From Bacteroidota bacterium (GTDB lineage: Bacteria; Bacteroidota; Bacteroidia; Cytophagales; Cytophagaceae): a stretch of 64,000 nt of DNA. The notes under the pieces were generated by a model that worked only from the letters and a program-made list of their open reading frames with translations, did no database searches and was not told where the DNA came from. Shown here in pieces: positions 54,452-62,791 of this stretch. The stretch spans positions 1 to 64,000 of the forward strand of contig JAEWYS010000002.1 in assembly GCA_023458555.1 (NCBI GenBank). Direction: 5' to 3'. Position 1 is the first letter of the stretch. Every line of letters starts with the position of its first letter. The position numbers and the translations under genes are program-made.

Positions 54452-54859
54452 TTATCCTACAATTTTCTTAAACTGACCGCCTTCTACTCTTAGCGTAAAC
54501 GTTGCCTGATTGATATTGCCCTCAAAGCTGTCTACCGGTTTACCGGAACCACCGTATACAGTGCCATTCACTATGGTGAATGTCCAGTCTGCCGGTACAG
54601 GACTTGCGGTCAAATCAATCATCTTCTGAAGCTCTTCTCCGTTGTTCTGATCGTTTACAACAACGGCTTCAAAAAAGCCCCTACGCCTGTTTTTTTGCCA
54701 GATGGGATTTCCACCCCCATCAATCATATTTTCGTCACTGGCGGTTATAATGCCGCCGGGGAAATAGCTGTTGTCTTCACCAGATTTAGGAAGTAAAATA
54801 CCTGTTCCTAATGTGGGGTGATTCCACGTAATCTCTATAATATCTCCACCAACTGCCAT
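54452..54859 (-). CDS. Tail tube protein
   Basis: The 135-residue beta-rich protein (MAVGGDIIEITWNHPTLG...) directly follows the sheath gene and precedes the chaperone, the order sheath-tube-chaperone-tape measure of Mu (L-M-41-42). Phrases such as GGGNPIWQKNRRRGFFEAVV and FEGNINQATFTLRVEGGQFKKI fit tube proteins, which polymerise as hexameric rings. Confidence 0.83.
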   Translation of the reverse strand: MAVGGDIIEITWNHPTLGTGILLPKSGEDNSYFPGGIITASDENMIDGGGNPIWQKNRRRGFFEAVVVNDQNNGEELQKMIDLTASPVPADWTFTIVNGTVYGGSGKPVDSFEGNINQATFTLRVEGGQFKKIVG

Positions 54860-54871
54860 GTTGATTTATGT

Positions 54872-56392
54872 TTAAATGTTTCCAAAATTAAATCCTGCCT
54901 CAGCTGTTGTGCTGGAAATTCGTGCAAATCCAGACCGCTTGTACCTGAAGAACGTTTCCAGTCTGTCCGGATTGACAGAACTAATGCTTACATCAATTGA
55001 ATCCTTCATAAATGCAGCGTCAACAATCAGCGCTCTACGTGCCAGATCGTCCGCCATCTGGTCAATTACCTGTTTCCATTGCTTAGGTTTGACCACTTTC
55101 GGAGCTGAAACGATGTCGTTATCATTGGCAATAGCGTGATCAACAACATAGGTTTGCTCCTTAAGGAAATAACTGAATCTGACATTGAAATCAATCATCA
55201 GATTGCGGCAATAGCGGAACTGAGGCGGGGTTTCCCCCTGCGGGTGATAGGTCGTAACAAAGTCCTGAACCACATAACGGCCATTGACCAGATCAACCGT
55301 TGAGCATCCTTTTTTTACAAGAGCATCACGGTTGTCATAATCGGCCATATAGCCAATATTCAAAGGCGTTGGCATATCAGGGTATGATCTGGAAGCAACA
55401 TCCAGATGGGGGGTATCCTGTGTCTGACGGGCAAACAAAGCGGCCATGTTTGCAGCTGCCTCATGGTCCATGCCTGGACTAAGCGGAGCCGGGCAGATAG
55501 CGATGGTAACCTGATCTTTCCTATCGCTGGCATCCGTGAAACTTCCCGGATTTTCTTCCACTGATCCAGTAAGGGCAATAAATGGTTTCATGATAATTCC
55601 GGCATACCGGCCAGTCGGTGTCTCAGGATCCGGAACACCGTTAAAAGTTTCTAAAGCCTGTACTATGCTACTTACTGTGCCGTATGAGTTAACAACAATT
55701 GTATTCCATTCGCTTCCGAAATTTGCCAAAGCCCCGGCAATGGATGGCGTACCGGAACCGGCAGTCGGTGAGGCAACCGCATAGGATATTCCAAGGTCGC
55801 TGCCATTCGTTTTGACAGTTACTGAAATACTATTCGAAGTAAGACCTTTCCATTTTGCCGTTAATGTTGCGGCGCTTGATGAAGATGTAGCGGACACGGG
55901 CGCGCCCAATACAGAATTAACAACAGCTGCTATTTTTGGTGCAATGGAAGCCGCGTTGTCTCCCTGTACGATGTTTACATCGTAGAAAACGCCGTCCAGT
56001 CCATCCCTACCAGCAATCACTATTGTATGTGTTCCGTTGCCGGTAGCTGTGCCGGTAGGCGTTACTGTTAATACCTTGGCAACTGCTTCGTCCGCCTCTT
56101 CCTGTGGGTATACAACGGTTGGAATACCACCAACTCCGCCACCGGAAACAGGCCTCAGGATTCGCATAATCGAATGAATAGGGGATCCGTATCCAAACAG
56201 TTCCCCGGCTTGTTGCGCTGAGGTAATCTGGACTGGCTCATCCGGAACGATAACCCCCTGATTAGGGGTATTCGCTTCCCCTATAATTGCAATCCGCTGA
56301 GGTAAATTGGGCGTGGTGTTGTTGTAATTTCCTTTTGTAAGCTTATAGCCTACTATCCGGGAAACTCTTTCTAAGCCTACTGCATCTGACAT
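54872..56392 (-). CDS. Contractile tail sheath protein, Mu gpL-like
   Basis: The 506-residue protein matches Mu gpL-type sheaths: GYKLTKGNYNNTTPNLPQRIAIIGEANTPN at the start, RPVSGGGVGGIPTVVYPQEEADEA, and the conserved C-terminal third (RYVVQDFVTTYHPQGETPPQFRYCRNLMIDFNVRF). Its presence makes this a myovirus-like particle. The sheath contracts to drive the tube through the envelope. Confidence 0.92.
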   Translation of the reverse strand: MSDAVGLERVSRIVGYKLTKGNYNNTTPNLPQRIAIIGEANTPNQGVIVPDEPVQITSAQQAGELFGYGSPIHSIMRILRPVSGGGVGGIPTVVYPQEEADEAVAKVLTVTPTGTATGNGTHTIVIAGRDGLDGVFYDVNIVQGDNAASIAPKIAAVVNSVLGAPVSATSSSSAATLTAKWKGLTSNSISVTVKTNGSDLGISYAVASPTAGSGTPSIAGALANFGSEWNTIVVNSYGTVSSIVQALETFNGVPDPETPTGRYAGIIMKPFIALTGSVEENPGSFTDASDRKDQVTIAICPAPLSPGMDHEAAANMAALFARQTQDTPHLDVASRSYPDMPTPLNIGYMADYDNRDALVKKGCSTVDLVNGRYVVQDFVTTYHPQGETPPQFRYCRNLMIDFNVRFSYFLKEQTYVVDHAIANDNDIVSAPKVVKPKQWKQVIDQMADDLARRALIVDAAFMKDSIDVSISSVNPDRLETFFRYKRSGFARISSTTAEAGFNFGNI

Positions 56393-56442
56393 GTTAGATG
56401 TTTTTTTTAATGCAGTAAGAAAAAAAATAGATGCGTTTTTTT

Positions 56443-56464
56443 AAAAAAAAGTCCCCTGAAAGGG
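56443..56464 (-). terminator. Short terminator-like hairpin before the sheath gene
   Basis: On the minus strand CCCT-TTC-AGGG (4 bp) is followed by GACTTTTTTTT. The A-run plus GTCCCCT layout resembles the element at 42784. It lies 15 bases past the stop of the 59-residue gene and may separate packaging from tail transcription. Confidence 0.45.
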
Positions 56465-56478
56465 CCTTTTTATGCTAA

Positions 56479-56658
56479 TTATGCTAATGTTCTAAAAGGC
56501 ACTTTCAGGAACTTCCATTCTTTATACTCGAATGGAAATTTCAACTTTTTGATATAGTCATAACTGAACTCTGGATGAAATTGACAGACTTCTGTAAGAC
56601 TGCCCCAAGCCTCATATTTATCTCCGGATACCAGGATAATTATATTATTTCTCTTCAT
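56479..56658 (-). CDS. Small phage protein, 59 residues
   Basis: The frame reads MKRNNIIILVSGDKYEAWG, then FSYDYIKKLKFPFEYKEWKF and KVPFRTLA. Its start overlaps the end of the upstream coiled-coil gene by 14 bases in another frame, and both are between terminase and sheath genes. The FPFEYKxWKFxKVPF phrase looks like small conserved proteins of Bacteroidota phages that carry a DNA-binding-like SYDxLK helix; function unknown. Confidence 0.6.
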   Translation of the reverse strand: MKRNNIIILVSGDKYEAWGSLTEVCQFHPEFSYDYIKKLKFPFEYKEWKFLKVPFRTLA

Positions 56659-56806
56659 TGCTTATTTCATTCTCCAAGTCTTCAATTTCCCTGCCTAAAG
56701 CAATGATCTTTTGCTGATCTTCTTTACTTGCTTTTAATCCGCCAGCCTCCTGAATTAAGACATTTAACCGCTCTTTCAGTGCTTCTAATTCTTTTATCTT
56801 GTCCAT
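56645..56806 (-). CDS. Small coiled-coil phage protein, 53 residues
   Basis: The frame reads MDKIKELEALKERLNVLIQE, a short turn (AGGLKASKED), then QQKIIALGREIEDLENEISN, forming a charged helical hairpin. It is the middle of three small genes between the large terminase and the sheath. I do not recognise a family. Confidence 0.6.
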   Translation of the reverse strand: MDKIKELEALKERLNVLIQEAGGLKASKEDQQKIIALGREIEDLENEISNEEK

Positions 56807-56852
56807 ATTATTTTTTATTTTTTATTAATCACAGCAATAGAATAGCCCCCCA

Positions 56853-57140
56853 TTAGAGGGGATGTCCGTAAAATTCCAAGAACCCAGAATAAAAGTCTTC
56901 TATTGTTATATAAGGGATAACAGATCCCTTTATATATTTTTTAAAGGCTCCATGATTATATGCATTCATAACCATGAAATACAGATACTCAGGCAAAAGT
57001 ATATCTGTATCCGTAACTTTTACTTCAAAGCAGTTAGATGATGAAACACGCAGTGGTTTACCTGCATTGTCTCCCTTGCTTTGTACAAAGAAATCAGCAT
57101 CTGAATCTCTGTTTGGGTTGTGTACTTTTACTAAAAACAT
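56853..57140 (-). CDS. DUF6943-like phage protein
   Basis: I take the ATG at 57140 (95 residues, MFLVKVHNPNRDSDADFFVQS); an in-frame start at 57188 would add 16 residues that lie in the repeat region upstream. The pattern KxHNP...FFVQSKGDNAGKPLR...SNCFEV...KYIKGSVIPYITIEDF matches proteins I know as DUF6943 in Bacteroidota mobile elements (recalled, not searched). The end resembles a part of HsdS target-recognition domains, but it is too short to be one. Function unknown. Confidence 0.6.
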   Translation of the reverse strand: MFLVKVHNPNRDSDADFFVQSKGDNAGKPLRVSSSNCFEVKVTDTDILLPEYLYFMVMNAYNHGAFKKYIKGSVIPYITIEDFYSGFLEFYGHPL

Positions 57141-57158
57141 TGCTTTGTGATTAATTAT

Positions 57159-57228
57159 AGTATAAATATACGACCTATTTTTATACAAAGCAATATTACA
57201 AGTATAAATATACGAATTATTTTTATAC
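57159..57228. repeat. Twin 28-base repeat upstream of the DUF6943-like gene
   Basis: AGTATAAATATACGA..TATTTTTATAC occurs at 57159-57186 and 57201-57228 with two differences, 42 bases (about four helical turns) apart. Each copy is a partial dyad (GTATAAA ... TTTATAC). The second overlaps the 3' end of the large terminase gene. Such spacing suits cooperative binding of a repressor. Confidence 0.65.
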
Positions 57229-59220
57229 CTTTCCTAAAACAGCATTCACATAATCCGACCAGGTAGGATTCTTTATCTTCAATTCTTGACAAATAATTGA
57301 CACAAGAATTTCTTTCAAAGCATAATTATAAATACGAACGTCCCACATGTGGTTCATTACGTTTGTACTTTTCTTTTGCCACCGGCTGGCGATTCCTTCT
57401 CCTTCTTTTGTCTCTACAATTCTGTGTTCAGCTTCGTAATGTGAAAAGTAGTTGTTGTATAGGTATAGTCCGTTTGATGGTGTGGGGAAATTCATAAACC
57501 CGGCGGGCTGTTCTTCATCGTTAACAGAATCCCACTTCAGATTTATCAATGCGGCCACATCGTCTTTTATTTTGTTTACATCCAGAAGATACAGCATGGA
57601 TCGTTCCCGGCCTTTCTTAAAAATAGGCAAGTCAACACCGAATTTCCGATATATGCTTTCCTTGTCTCCCTTTAATCCAAGGACAAGCGAATTAGCTTTG
57701 TCGATGTATTCCCAGACGAAATTTGTAAAATGGCCAACGTCAATACCAGATATAAACACCTTCATCCTGCGGCTGTCAGAATCAACAACAAACTTTGTGT
57801 TAATAATCTCCGTTAGTTTCGGCCATACAGAATTTGGCCGGTGATGCTCGTATGTCCAGCGCTCCCTATCAATCTTTTTCTTTTCACCCTCTTTGGGAAT
57901 AAATGTTCCAACTGAGCCGTGGCATATGGAGTAGTTTGAACCGGTTTCTGTCCATCCTATAATTTCCCAATCTACCCGTGCATCTTCAATTTTACCGTTA
58001 CAGTCCGCTGCAAACGTAAGCAATACTATCTTTCCGTTGCCGTCTGCAATGCTCATCTTCTCCGGAACCGTAGCTATCTCATAATTACGGATGTTTTTTT
58101 GAAGCTCATTTGCGGATGGCGCTTCGCCTGTTTCCTCATATGTCTGTCCCAGGCAAAGGTTCACGAACGATTTATATGCATTTTCATCCCGCTTCCCACC
58201 CGGATGCGCTTCAATATAGTTCATTGCATAATGCTGCCAGTCGTACATACCAGGAGGCGCGTACAGTGACGAAAGATGAAAAGAATAGTACCCCATTCTC
58301 GACGGCTCCGCGGTCGCTTGCCAGCTTCCGGACAAAATTAGCTCCTGTTTATTCGAATCGTCAAAAAAGCCAGAGCACTTTTGGCATACATAGCCAACAG
58401 TTCCCGGAATAATCCTTCCTGATGTATCCGTTTTCCAGGTCATTCCGGCCATATCATCTGAATGTTCAGCTTTTACGGACCAATGCAAAACAATCAATTC
58501 CCCGCAACAGGGACACGGGATAAAATATTGTCTCTGATCACCTAATAGATAGGCAGGCTCAATATTGGAAGTACTCTTTAATTCAGGAGTACTGATATAA
58601 AACAGCTTCATTTTGTCGGCATATGCTGCAAAGCGCTGCTCAAACAACTTACGCGTATCACCGGATTCTTTCGATGACTTTTTTACTGATTCAAAGTCAT
58701 CTATAATTCCGTACTGCATATCCCGTTGCCGAAGTATCTTATGATTACCGGCGTACCCTAAAACCAGATATCCGCCCGGAAACTCCTTTTGCTTGCTTGT
58801 ATCTCCGGTTTTCCCCTTTTTTCGCCTCTGAACAGACGGGCGTATAAGATGCCGGATGCCAGCCCCGTCAATCATGAGGTCAATTTTATTCATGGTTTCA
58901 TCAACCAAATCTTCATGCCCGACCATGAAAAGGGTATTACCTGGCTGATTGGCCATAATCCAGCCAACAGCCGGATACAGGACACCGGCTGAAAACCCTA
59001 CCTGAGCGCCTTTCATAACGGCTACAATACGGGCCGGATGATCAGGAGAAAAACAATCTATAATTTCCCGCGTGTAGGGTGTCCGGTCATACCGGAACGG
59101 GCCGGGGAAAGGCTTACCCATGATGATATTCTGTTCCGCCCAATTTGAAGGCCTAACAGAAGACAGCTGTACTTTTGCAGCCGAAATAATATCTAAAACC
59201 TGATCAGTATATTCAAACAT
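57223..59220 (-). CDS. Terminase large subunit, lambda GpA-like
   Basis: The 665-residue protein matches the GpA family: PSNWAEQNIIMGKPFPGPFRYDRTPYTREIIDCFSPDHPARIVAVMKGAQVGFSAG with the Walker A-like loop, YGIIDDFESV near the Walker B acidic pair, a zinc-ligand set CPCCGELI...CQKC, and the C-terminal nuclease part. It packages DNA into proheads. GpA-type enzymes cut at cos sites, so this phage probably has cohesive ends. It starts 1 base after the small subunit's stop. Confidence 0.92.
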   Translation of the reverse strand: MFEYTDQVLDIISAAKVQLSSVRPSNWAEQNIIMGKPFPGPFRYDRTPYTREIIDCFSPDHPARIVAVMKGAQVGFSAGVLYPAVGWIMANQPGNTLFMVGHEDLVDETMNKIDLMIDGAGIRHLIRPSVQRRKKGKTGDTSKQKEFPGGYLVLGYAGNHKILRQRDMQYGIIDDFESVKKSSKESGDTRKLFEQRFAAYADKMKLFYISTPELKSTSNIEPAYLLGDQRQYFIPCPCCGELIVLHWSVKAEHSDDMAGMTWKTDTSGRIIPGTVGYVCQKCSGFFDDSNKQELILSGSWQATAEPSRMGYYSFHLSSLYAPPGMYDWQHYAMNYIEAHPGGKRDENAYKSFVNLCLGQTYEETGEAPSANELQKNIRNYEIATVPEKMSIADGNGKIVLLTFAADCNGKIEDARVDWEIIGWTETGSNYSICHGSVGTFIPKEGEKKKIDRERWTYEHHRPNSVWPKLTEIINTKFVVDSDSRRMKVFISGIDVGHFTNFVWEYIDKANSLVLGLKGDKESIYRKFGVDLPIFKKGRERSMLYLLDVNKIKDDVAALINLKWDSVNDEEQPAGFMNFPTPSNGLYLYNNYFSHYEAEHRIVETKEGEGIASRWQKKSTNVMNHMWDVRIYNYALKEILVSIICQELKIKNPTWSDYVNAVLGKV

Positions 59221-59221
59221 A

Positions 59222-59908
59222 TCAACTTCGCTCCCCCGGAGATCGCTTTATGGCATATTCATCAGCAATATTTGAAATACCTTGCTGAGCTAATTTAACT
59301 GCGCTTTCAGCCCCGGAATTAATGCACTCAATCAAACCGCCTCTTATCTCAGCAATTTCATTTGTATTCATTTGTTTCCTTTTTGAAAAAAGGGTTAATA
59401 TATCCTCCGCTGTATTTTTAAATTCGGTAACGAATGATTGTGACAGCTGCGCAACAATGATCCGGGCTAAATCTATCGGAATAACATCGCCCTTTAATTT
59501 CGCTTCTTTATGCTCATTTATTCTTGTATCAACTTTTACTTTTTTCAGGAGCGCCAGTTTGTATTTCTTATCTAATGCGGACAATGGGGTATTACTGTCA
59601 ATTTCGTCTTGTTCATCGGCTGATAAATCTAGGTCTTCAATATCATCCTGTATTTTTGAGAAATCAGGATCCGGGCGAATCATTCGCAGAATTGGAGCTT
59701 TGGGTTCTTTTTCAAGAACCTTGGCAGAGTTTTTTTCAATTTCCTTTTGAAGGAATTCTATGTTTTGCGGAATTGTATCGTCAATGAGCTTACCATCTGA
59801 AGTAGGGATAATTTTCCCACGTTTTATATTTTGCGAAATATAAGCCCTGGCTGTTTTCTTAGGCAAGCCGCACCTTTCAGCAAACTCAGATCGTGTAAGG
59901 TAAGCCAT
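59222..59908 (-). CDS. Terminase small subunit, Nu1-like
   Basis: The 228-residue protein opens with a winged HTH (YLTRSEFAERCGLPKKTARAYISQ) as in Nu1-type small terminases, followed by an acidic linker (DDIEDLDLSADEQDEIDSN) and a helical oligomerisation part. It binds the packaging site and hands DNA to the large subunit. The start is preceded by site C (5 bases away), so it begins the late packaging unit. Confidence 0.82.
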   Translation of the reverse strand: MAYLTRSEFAERCGLPKKTARAYISQNIKRGKIIPTSDGKLIDDTIPQNIEFLQKEIEKNSAKVLEKEPKAPILRMIRPDPDFSKIQDDIEDLDLSADEQDEIDSNTPLSALDKKYKLALLKKVKVDTRINEHKEAKLKGDVIPIDLARIIVAQLSQSFVTEFKNTAEDILTLFSKRKQMNTNEIAEIRGGLIECINSGAESAVKLAQQGISNIADEYAIKRSPGERS

Positions 59909-59913
59909 TTTAT

Positions 59914-59941
59914 ATATTTGTTTACACGAATATACAAAATG
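59914..59941 (-). promoter_or_regulatory. Phage dyad operator/promoter C
   Basis: Read on the minus strand the site is CATTTTGTATATTCG then TGTAAACAAATAT, aligned over 28 bases with sites A and B, and it ends 5 bases before the small terminase ATG. The -7-like word is weaker here. It probably drives terminase and what follows. Confidence 0.6.
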
Positions 59942-59960
59942 TTAACATCCTATGTTAACA
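59940..59960. promoter_or_regulatory. Perfect palindrome TGTTAACAT-CCT-ATGTTAACA
   Basis: Two 9-base arms around CCT form a 21-base dyad, each arm itself containing GTTAAC. It abuts site C and lies in the likely -33 region of the terminase promoter, so it is a good operator candidate for a phage repressor or activator. Confidence 0.6.
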
Positions 59961-60088
59961 AAAAAGTAAACAAGGGGGCAAATACCTCAAACCAGTGTTT
60001 TTTCCACGGCTTCGCATCCATTGCGAGATTCAAAACCCTTCGGCGGAGTACCTTTTGTTTAGAATTATTATAAATAATAAAGCGCGGA

Positions 60089-60400
60089 TTAAATTCGCTG
60101 TCCGCTTTCTCTTCTTTTTCTTATTCTATCAGAATAATCCCGTCTTATCATTTCTATTCTCTTTAATAAGGAATGAGCAAACATTTCTATATCGTCCATG
60201 CTCGCTCTACAACGTATTATCCCATCAGGACGATCCCCATACTCAATATGTACATTAAACAATTCCTCCTCATTCGCATCATAAATTTCGTCCCATATAT
60301 TGATACGAATTCCGTTATCAATGTCGTCAATAACCTCAGAGGCTATTCTGTCATCATCCCATGCACCTTCATTAGGTATCAATGGCAATATTATATCCAT
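60089..60400 (-). CDS. Acidic phage protein of unknown function
   Basis: The 103-residue protein is rich in acidic residues in its first two thirds (NEGAWDDDRIASEVIDDIDNG) and ends with a basic helix (RIEMIRRDYSDRIRKRRESGQR). It stands in the early-to-late transition just before the terminase unit. I do not recognise a family. Confidence 0.6.
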   Translation of the reverse strand: MDIILPLIPNEGAWDDDRIASEVIDDIDNGIRINIWDEIYDANEEELFNVHIEYGDRPDGIIRCRASMDDIEMFAHSLLKRIEMIRRDYSDRIRKRRESGQRI

Positions 60401-60441
60401 AATTAATATTTATTTTAACTTAATCAATACTTTATATATTA

Positions 60442-61074
60442 CTACTCCCATGCCTGGGAAAATTCTTTATCCTCAAATAAAGAAGCTATTCCTGTGAGCT
60501 GTTTCAACCGGAGTATTTCATCCATATCCATACCGATATGTTTCTTTATCCATGTTTCTTTACGCCCTAACTGGATAAGCTCACGAACAATATTACTCAT
60601 AAGGTCTATATCATGTGACCCTCTGGCTCTGTTGTGGCGTATAGTGGACGCCATTCTGTTATCAAGCTCCCTATTCTGTTCCTTAATGAATGTAACAGGT
60701 AAGCGCCCATGTGTGCTTTTGCTGATCTTTGAAGACTTGCGCTCTGATTGTCTCCTGTGGAATCCATCCACAATGCGTATCATGTCTTCTTCAGGGTTTG
60801 TGACAATAGGCATAGTGTATCCGTCTTCCTCAATGCTGGTAATAAGTAAAGCCATTTCCGGTGGTGCAACACTGTTTGGATTGTATTGATTCCCTTCAAC
60901 CTTGTCAGACTTTTCCCAGGCTACAAAATCAACCGGATGATGTTTTAACGGGCTTTCTTCATGAATCTTTGCTCTCACATAGTTGATTGTATCAATCTTT
61001 TCATCCATGTCCTGTATTGAGGCTATAAGGGCACAAACCTCTTCAATCTTCTTCTTTATATTATCGTTTATCAT
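60442..61074 (-). CDS. ParB-like nuclease-domain protein (IbrB-like)
   Basis: I choose the ATG at 61074 (210 residues, MINDNIKKKIEEVCALIAS) because it forms an ATGA overlap with the stop of the upstream gene; a longer frame from 61155 exists but lies inside that gene. The central part, NPNSVAPPEMALLITSIEEDGYTMPIV...IVDGFHRRQSER, is a ParB/Sulfiredoxin-type domain with the GFHR motif. The second half is helical with an HTH-like part (LIQLGRKETWIKKHIGMDMDEILRLKQLTG). Its pairing with a DUF3440-type gene matches the ibrA/ibrB pair known from E. coli prophages. It may bind or cut DNA, or regulate. Confidence 0.8.
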   Translation of the reverse strand: MINDNIKKKIEEVCALIASIQDMDEKIDTINYVRAKIHEESPLKHHPVDFVAWEKSDKVEGNQYNPNSVAPPEMALLITSIEEDGYTMPIVTNPEEDMIRIVDGFHRRQSERKSSKISKSTHGRLPVTFIKEQNRELDNRMASTIRHNRARGSHDIDLMSNIVRELIQLGRKETWIKKHIGMDMDEILRLKQLTGIASLFEDKEFSQAWE

Positions 61075-62390
61075 AACATGTTTCGGTATTTGTTTATGAT
61101 TTCGTTTTGCTTTAGAACTTGCTTTTTGGTAATCGAAAATGAAAGAGATTGGCATGTAATATCATTTTTGATAATGGCCATACACATCCGTTTCCAAGAT
61201 AAAAAGTCAGACTTGGTATCAAGTCCAGGCAACTCATCAGGAATAGAAAGCGCCTTTACAACATGATTATCCCCTTTCCCTCTATTGCTATATTCTTTTG
61301 TGTTTACAAATTGGCTAGGCGCCAGTGTTTCTAAGCTCTCAATATGATCAGGAGAAAGCGGACTGCCATAGTTTTTCCAGTATGTTATGAACCGGATAAA
61401 CTTGGTTACATATATGTTTCTAGTCTCAATTGGTAACGTGTTAAGAAGGAATTTACAATACGACTTCCATGTATGGCCTAGTGGAAGGTTTATACGCTTC
61501 GCTCCTGTAGCCTTTGTACCGGCATATATATTACCGAAATTGGCCCCAGATACTCTGTCAACAACTCTCACCCATGTGTCAGGCTCAATAACCTTGAATA
61601 GATTAAGGCCAGCTTTTTGTTCGTCTCCATATGGTTCACATATTCGCATTTTATGAAGCGGAACGCCAGCTTTATAAAACATGTCATATATTCGGTTGTA
61701 TGGCTTATGAAACTTTCCATTGTATACCCATATATCCTCTACATGCCAATCATATATTGGATAAAAGTTGACTGTTTTCTTTGAAATTACAGTAGAGTAG
61801 GGTTTATTGTCATACCTATCTTTATCTTCTCTGGCTATGGCCCTGAATCTATTCAGACTTTCATCTGTTCGGATTCCAACTAAACAGGCTGTAGTATCAC
61901 CCCCACGCGTTCCTGAATACCAATCACCAAATTGAGCGATAAAGTCCTCAAACGTCATATCCTGTTTGTAAAAATCAAAAGGATTATTGTTTGAATTAAT
62001 AATAAAAGGATGATTGGGCATATCTCTAACCCACTTATCCCTTTTGGATTCTTCCCAGAAAACCCAATATGGCTCATACATGCTTACTGCATTTGTTGTA
62101 AGCATTGGCAAGCATACCCAATATGGCTCTATAATATCCAGATTGGGTAAAATCATTTCTTCAACATAATCTATTGTGCCCTTGTAAAAGGCTTCCAGAT
62201 CAATAAAAAGAACTCCTATCTTTCTTTTTATCCCATTGGATCGCATATAATCAATAGCCATATTAAGCATCACACCACTATCTTTACCCCCTGAGAATGA
62301 AATATAGATATTGTTAAAGTTTGAAAATATATACTCAAACCGCTTCAATGAAGCATTGTAAACATTGTCTCCTATATACTTCTTAATCAT
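61071..62390 (-). CDS. PAPS-reductase-like DUF3440 protein (IbrA-like)
   Basis: The 439-residue protein starts with an ATP-pyrophosphatase loop SGGKDSG at residues 33-39 (YISFSGGKDSGVMLNMA), characteristic of PAPS reductase/adenine nucleotide hydrolase enzymes. It then carries the DUF3440-type phrases EPYWVFWEE, CLVGIRTDESLNRFRAI and VNFYPIYDWHVEDIWVYNGKFHKPYNRIYDMFYKAGVPLHKMRICEPYGDEQK. This matches IbrA. The enzyme may activate a substrate by adenylation, by analogy with DndC and related sulfur-transfer enzymes. It overlaps the IbrB-like gene by ATGA and the GNAT gene by 4 bases. Confidence 0.85.
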   Translation of the reverse strand: MIKKYIGDNVYNASLKRFEYIFSNFNNIYISFSGGKDSGVMLNMAIDYMRSNGIKRKIGVLFIDLEAFYKGTIDYVEEMILPNLDIIEPYWVCLPMLTTNAVSMYEPYWVFWEESKRDKWVRDMPNHPFIINSNNNPFDFYKQDMTFEDFIAQFGDWYSGTRGGDTTACLVGIRTDESLNRFRAIAREDKDRYDNKPYSTVISKKTVNFYPIYDWHVEDIWVYNGKFHKPYNRIYDMFYKAGVPLHKMRICEPYGDEQKAGLNLFKVIEPDTWVRVVDRVSGANFGNIYAGTKATGAKRINLPLGHTWKSYCKFLLNTLPIETRNIYVTKFIRFITYWKNYGSPLSPDHIESLETLAPSQFVNTKEYSNRGKGDNHVVKALSIPDELPGLDTKSDFLSWKRMCMAIIKNDITCQSLSFSITKKQVLKQNEIINKYRNML

Positions 62391-62791
62391 ACGTCTCTTT
62401 CTACCTTATGCCATTTGACAAATGATTTTGATACCTTGAATCCAGCCTTAATATATTGGTCAATGCACACATTGGTGCAATCAGCTTTCGCATATTTTAT
62501 ACCGTTTTCTTTACACCATGAAAGCCTTTCTTTAATCAGCTTTGAATGAACGCCTTTTTTCCTATACTCAGGAGAAACATAATCATTCGTAAATTCCGCT
62601 GATTGCTGAGATAGCTTTAAAGCAGAGAATCCAATTATTTCCTTACCATCAAAAACTACAAACCAAATGTAATTTTCGTCTGTAAGTATAGGATAACCTT
62701 CTATCTCAGACACAACTTTAGCATTCATGGCATATGGTCCTATGTTGGCATATACCTTTGAATCATTGCCTTTCCATATTTCAATTTTCAT
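62387..62791 (-). CDS. GNAT-family N-acetyltransferase
   Basis: The 134-residue protein has the GNAT fold with the acetyl-CoA loop RKKGVHSKLI after a strand/turn (FTNDYVSPEY), the SWCKENGIKYAKADCT strand and the closing YIKAGFKVSKSFVKW. It is cotranslated with the IbrA-like gene (4-base overlap) and the helicase gene upstream (4-base overlap), so it probably acts with them. The substrate is unknown; a small molecule, a protein or a modified base are all possible. Confidence 0.85.
   Translation of the reverse strand: MKIEIWKGNDSKVYANIGPYAMNAKVVSEIEGYPILTDENYIWFVVFDGKEIIGFSALKLSQQSAEFTNDYVSPEYRKKGVHSKLIKERLSWCKENGIKYAKADCTNVCIDQYIKAGFKVSKSFVKWHKVERDV

Noticed and set aside
59939..60073. Plus-strand 44-codon frame starting in the TGTTAACAT dyad
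   Set aside because: No family resemblance, and it lies over the terminase promoter; more likely a chance frame.
61075..61155. N-terminal extension of the ParB-like protein
   Set aside because: It lies wholly inside the IbrA-like gene; the ATGA overlap at 61071-61074 gives a better start.
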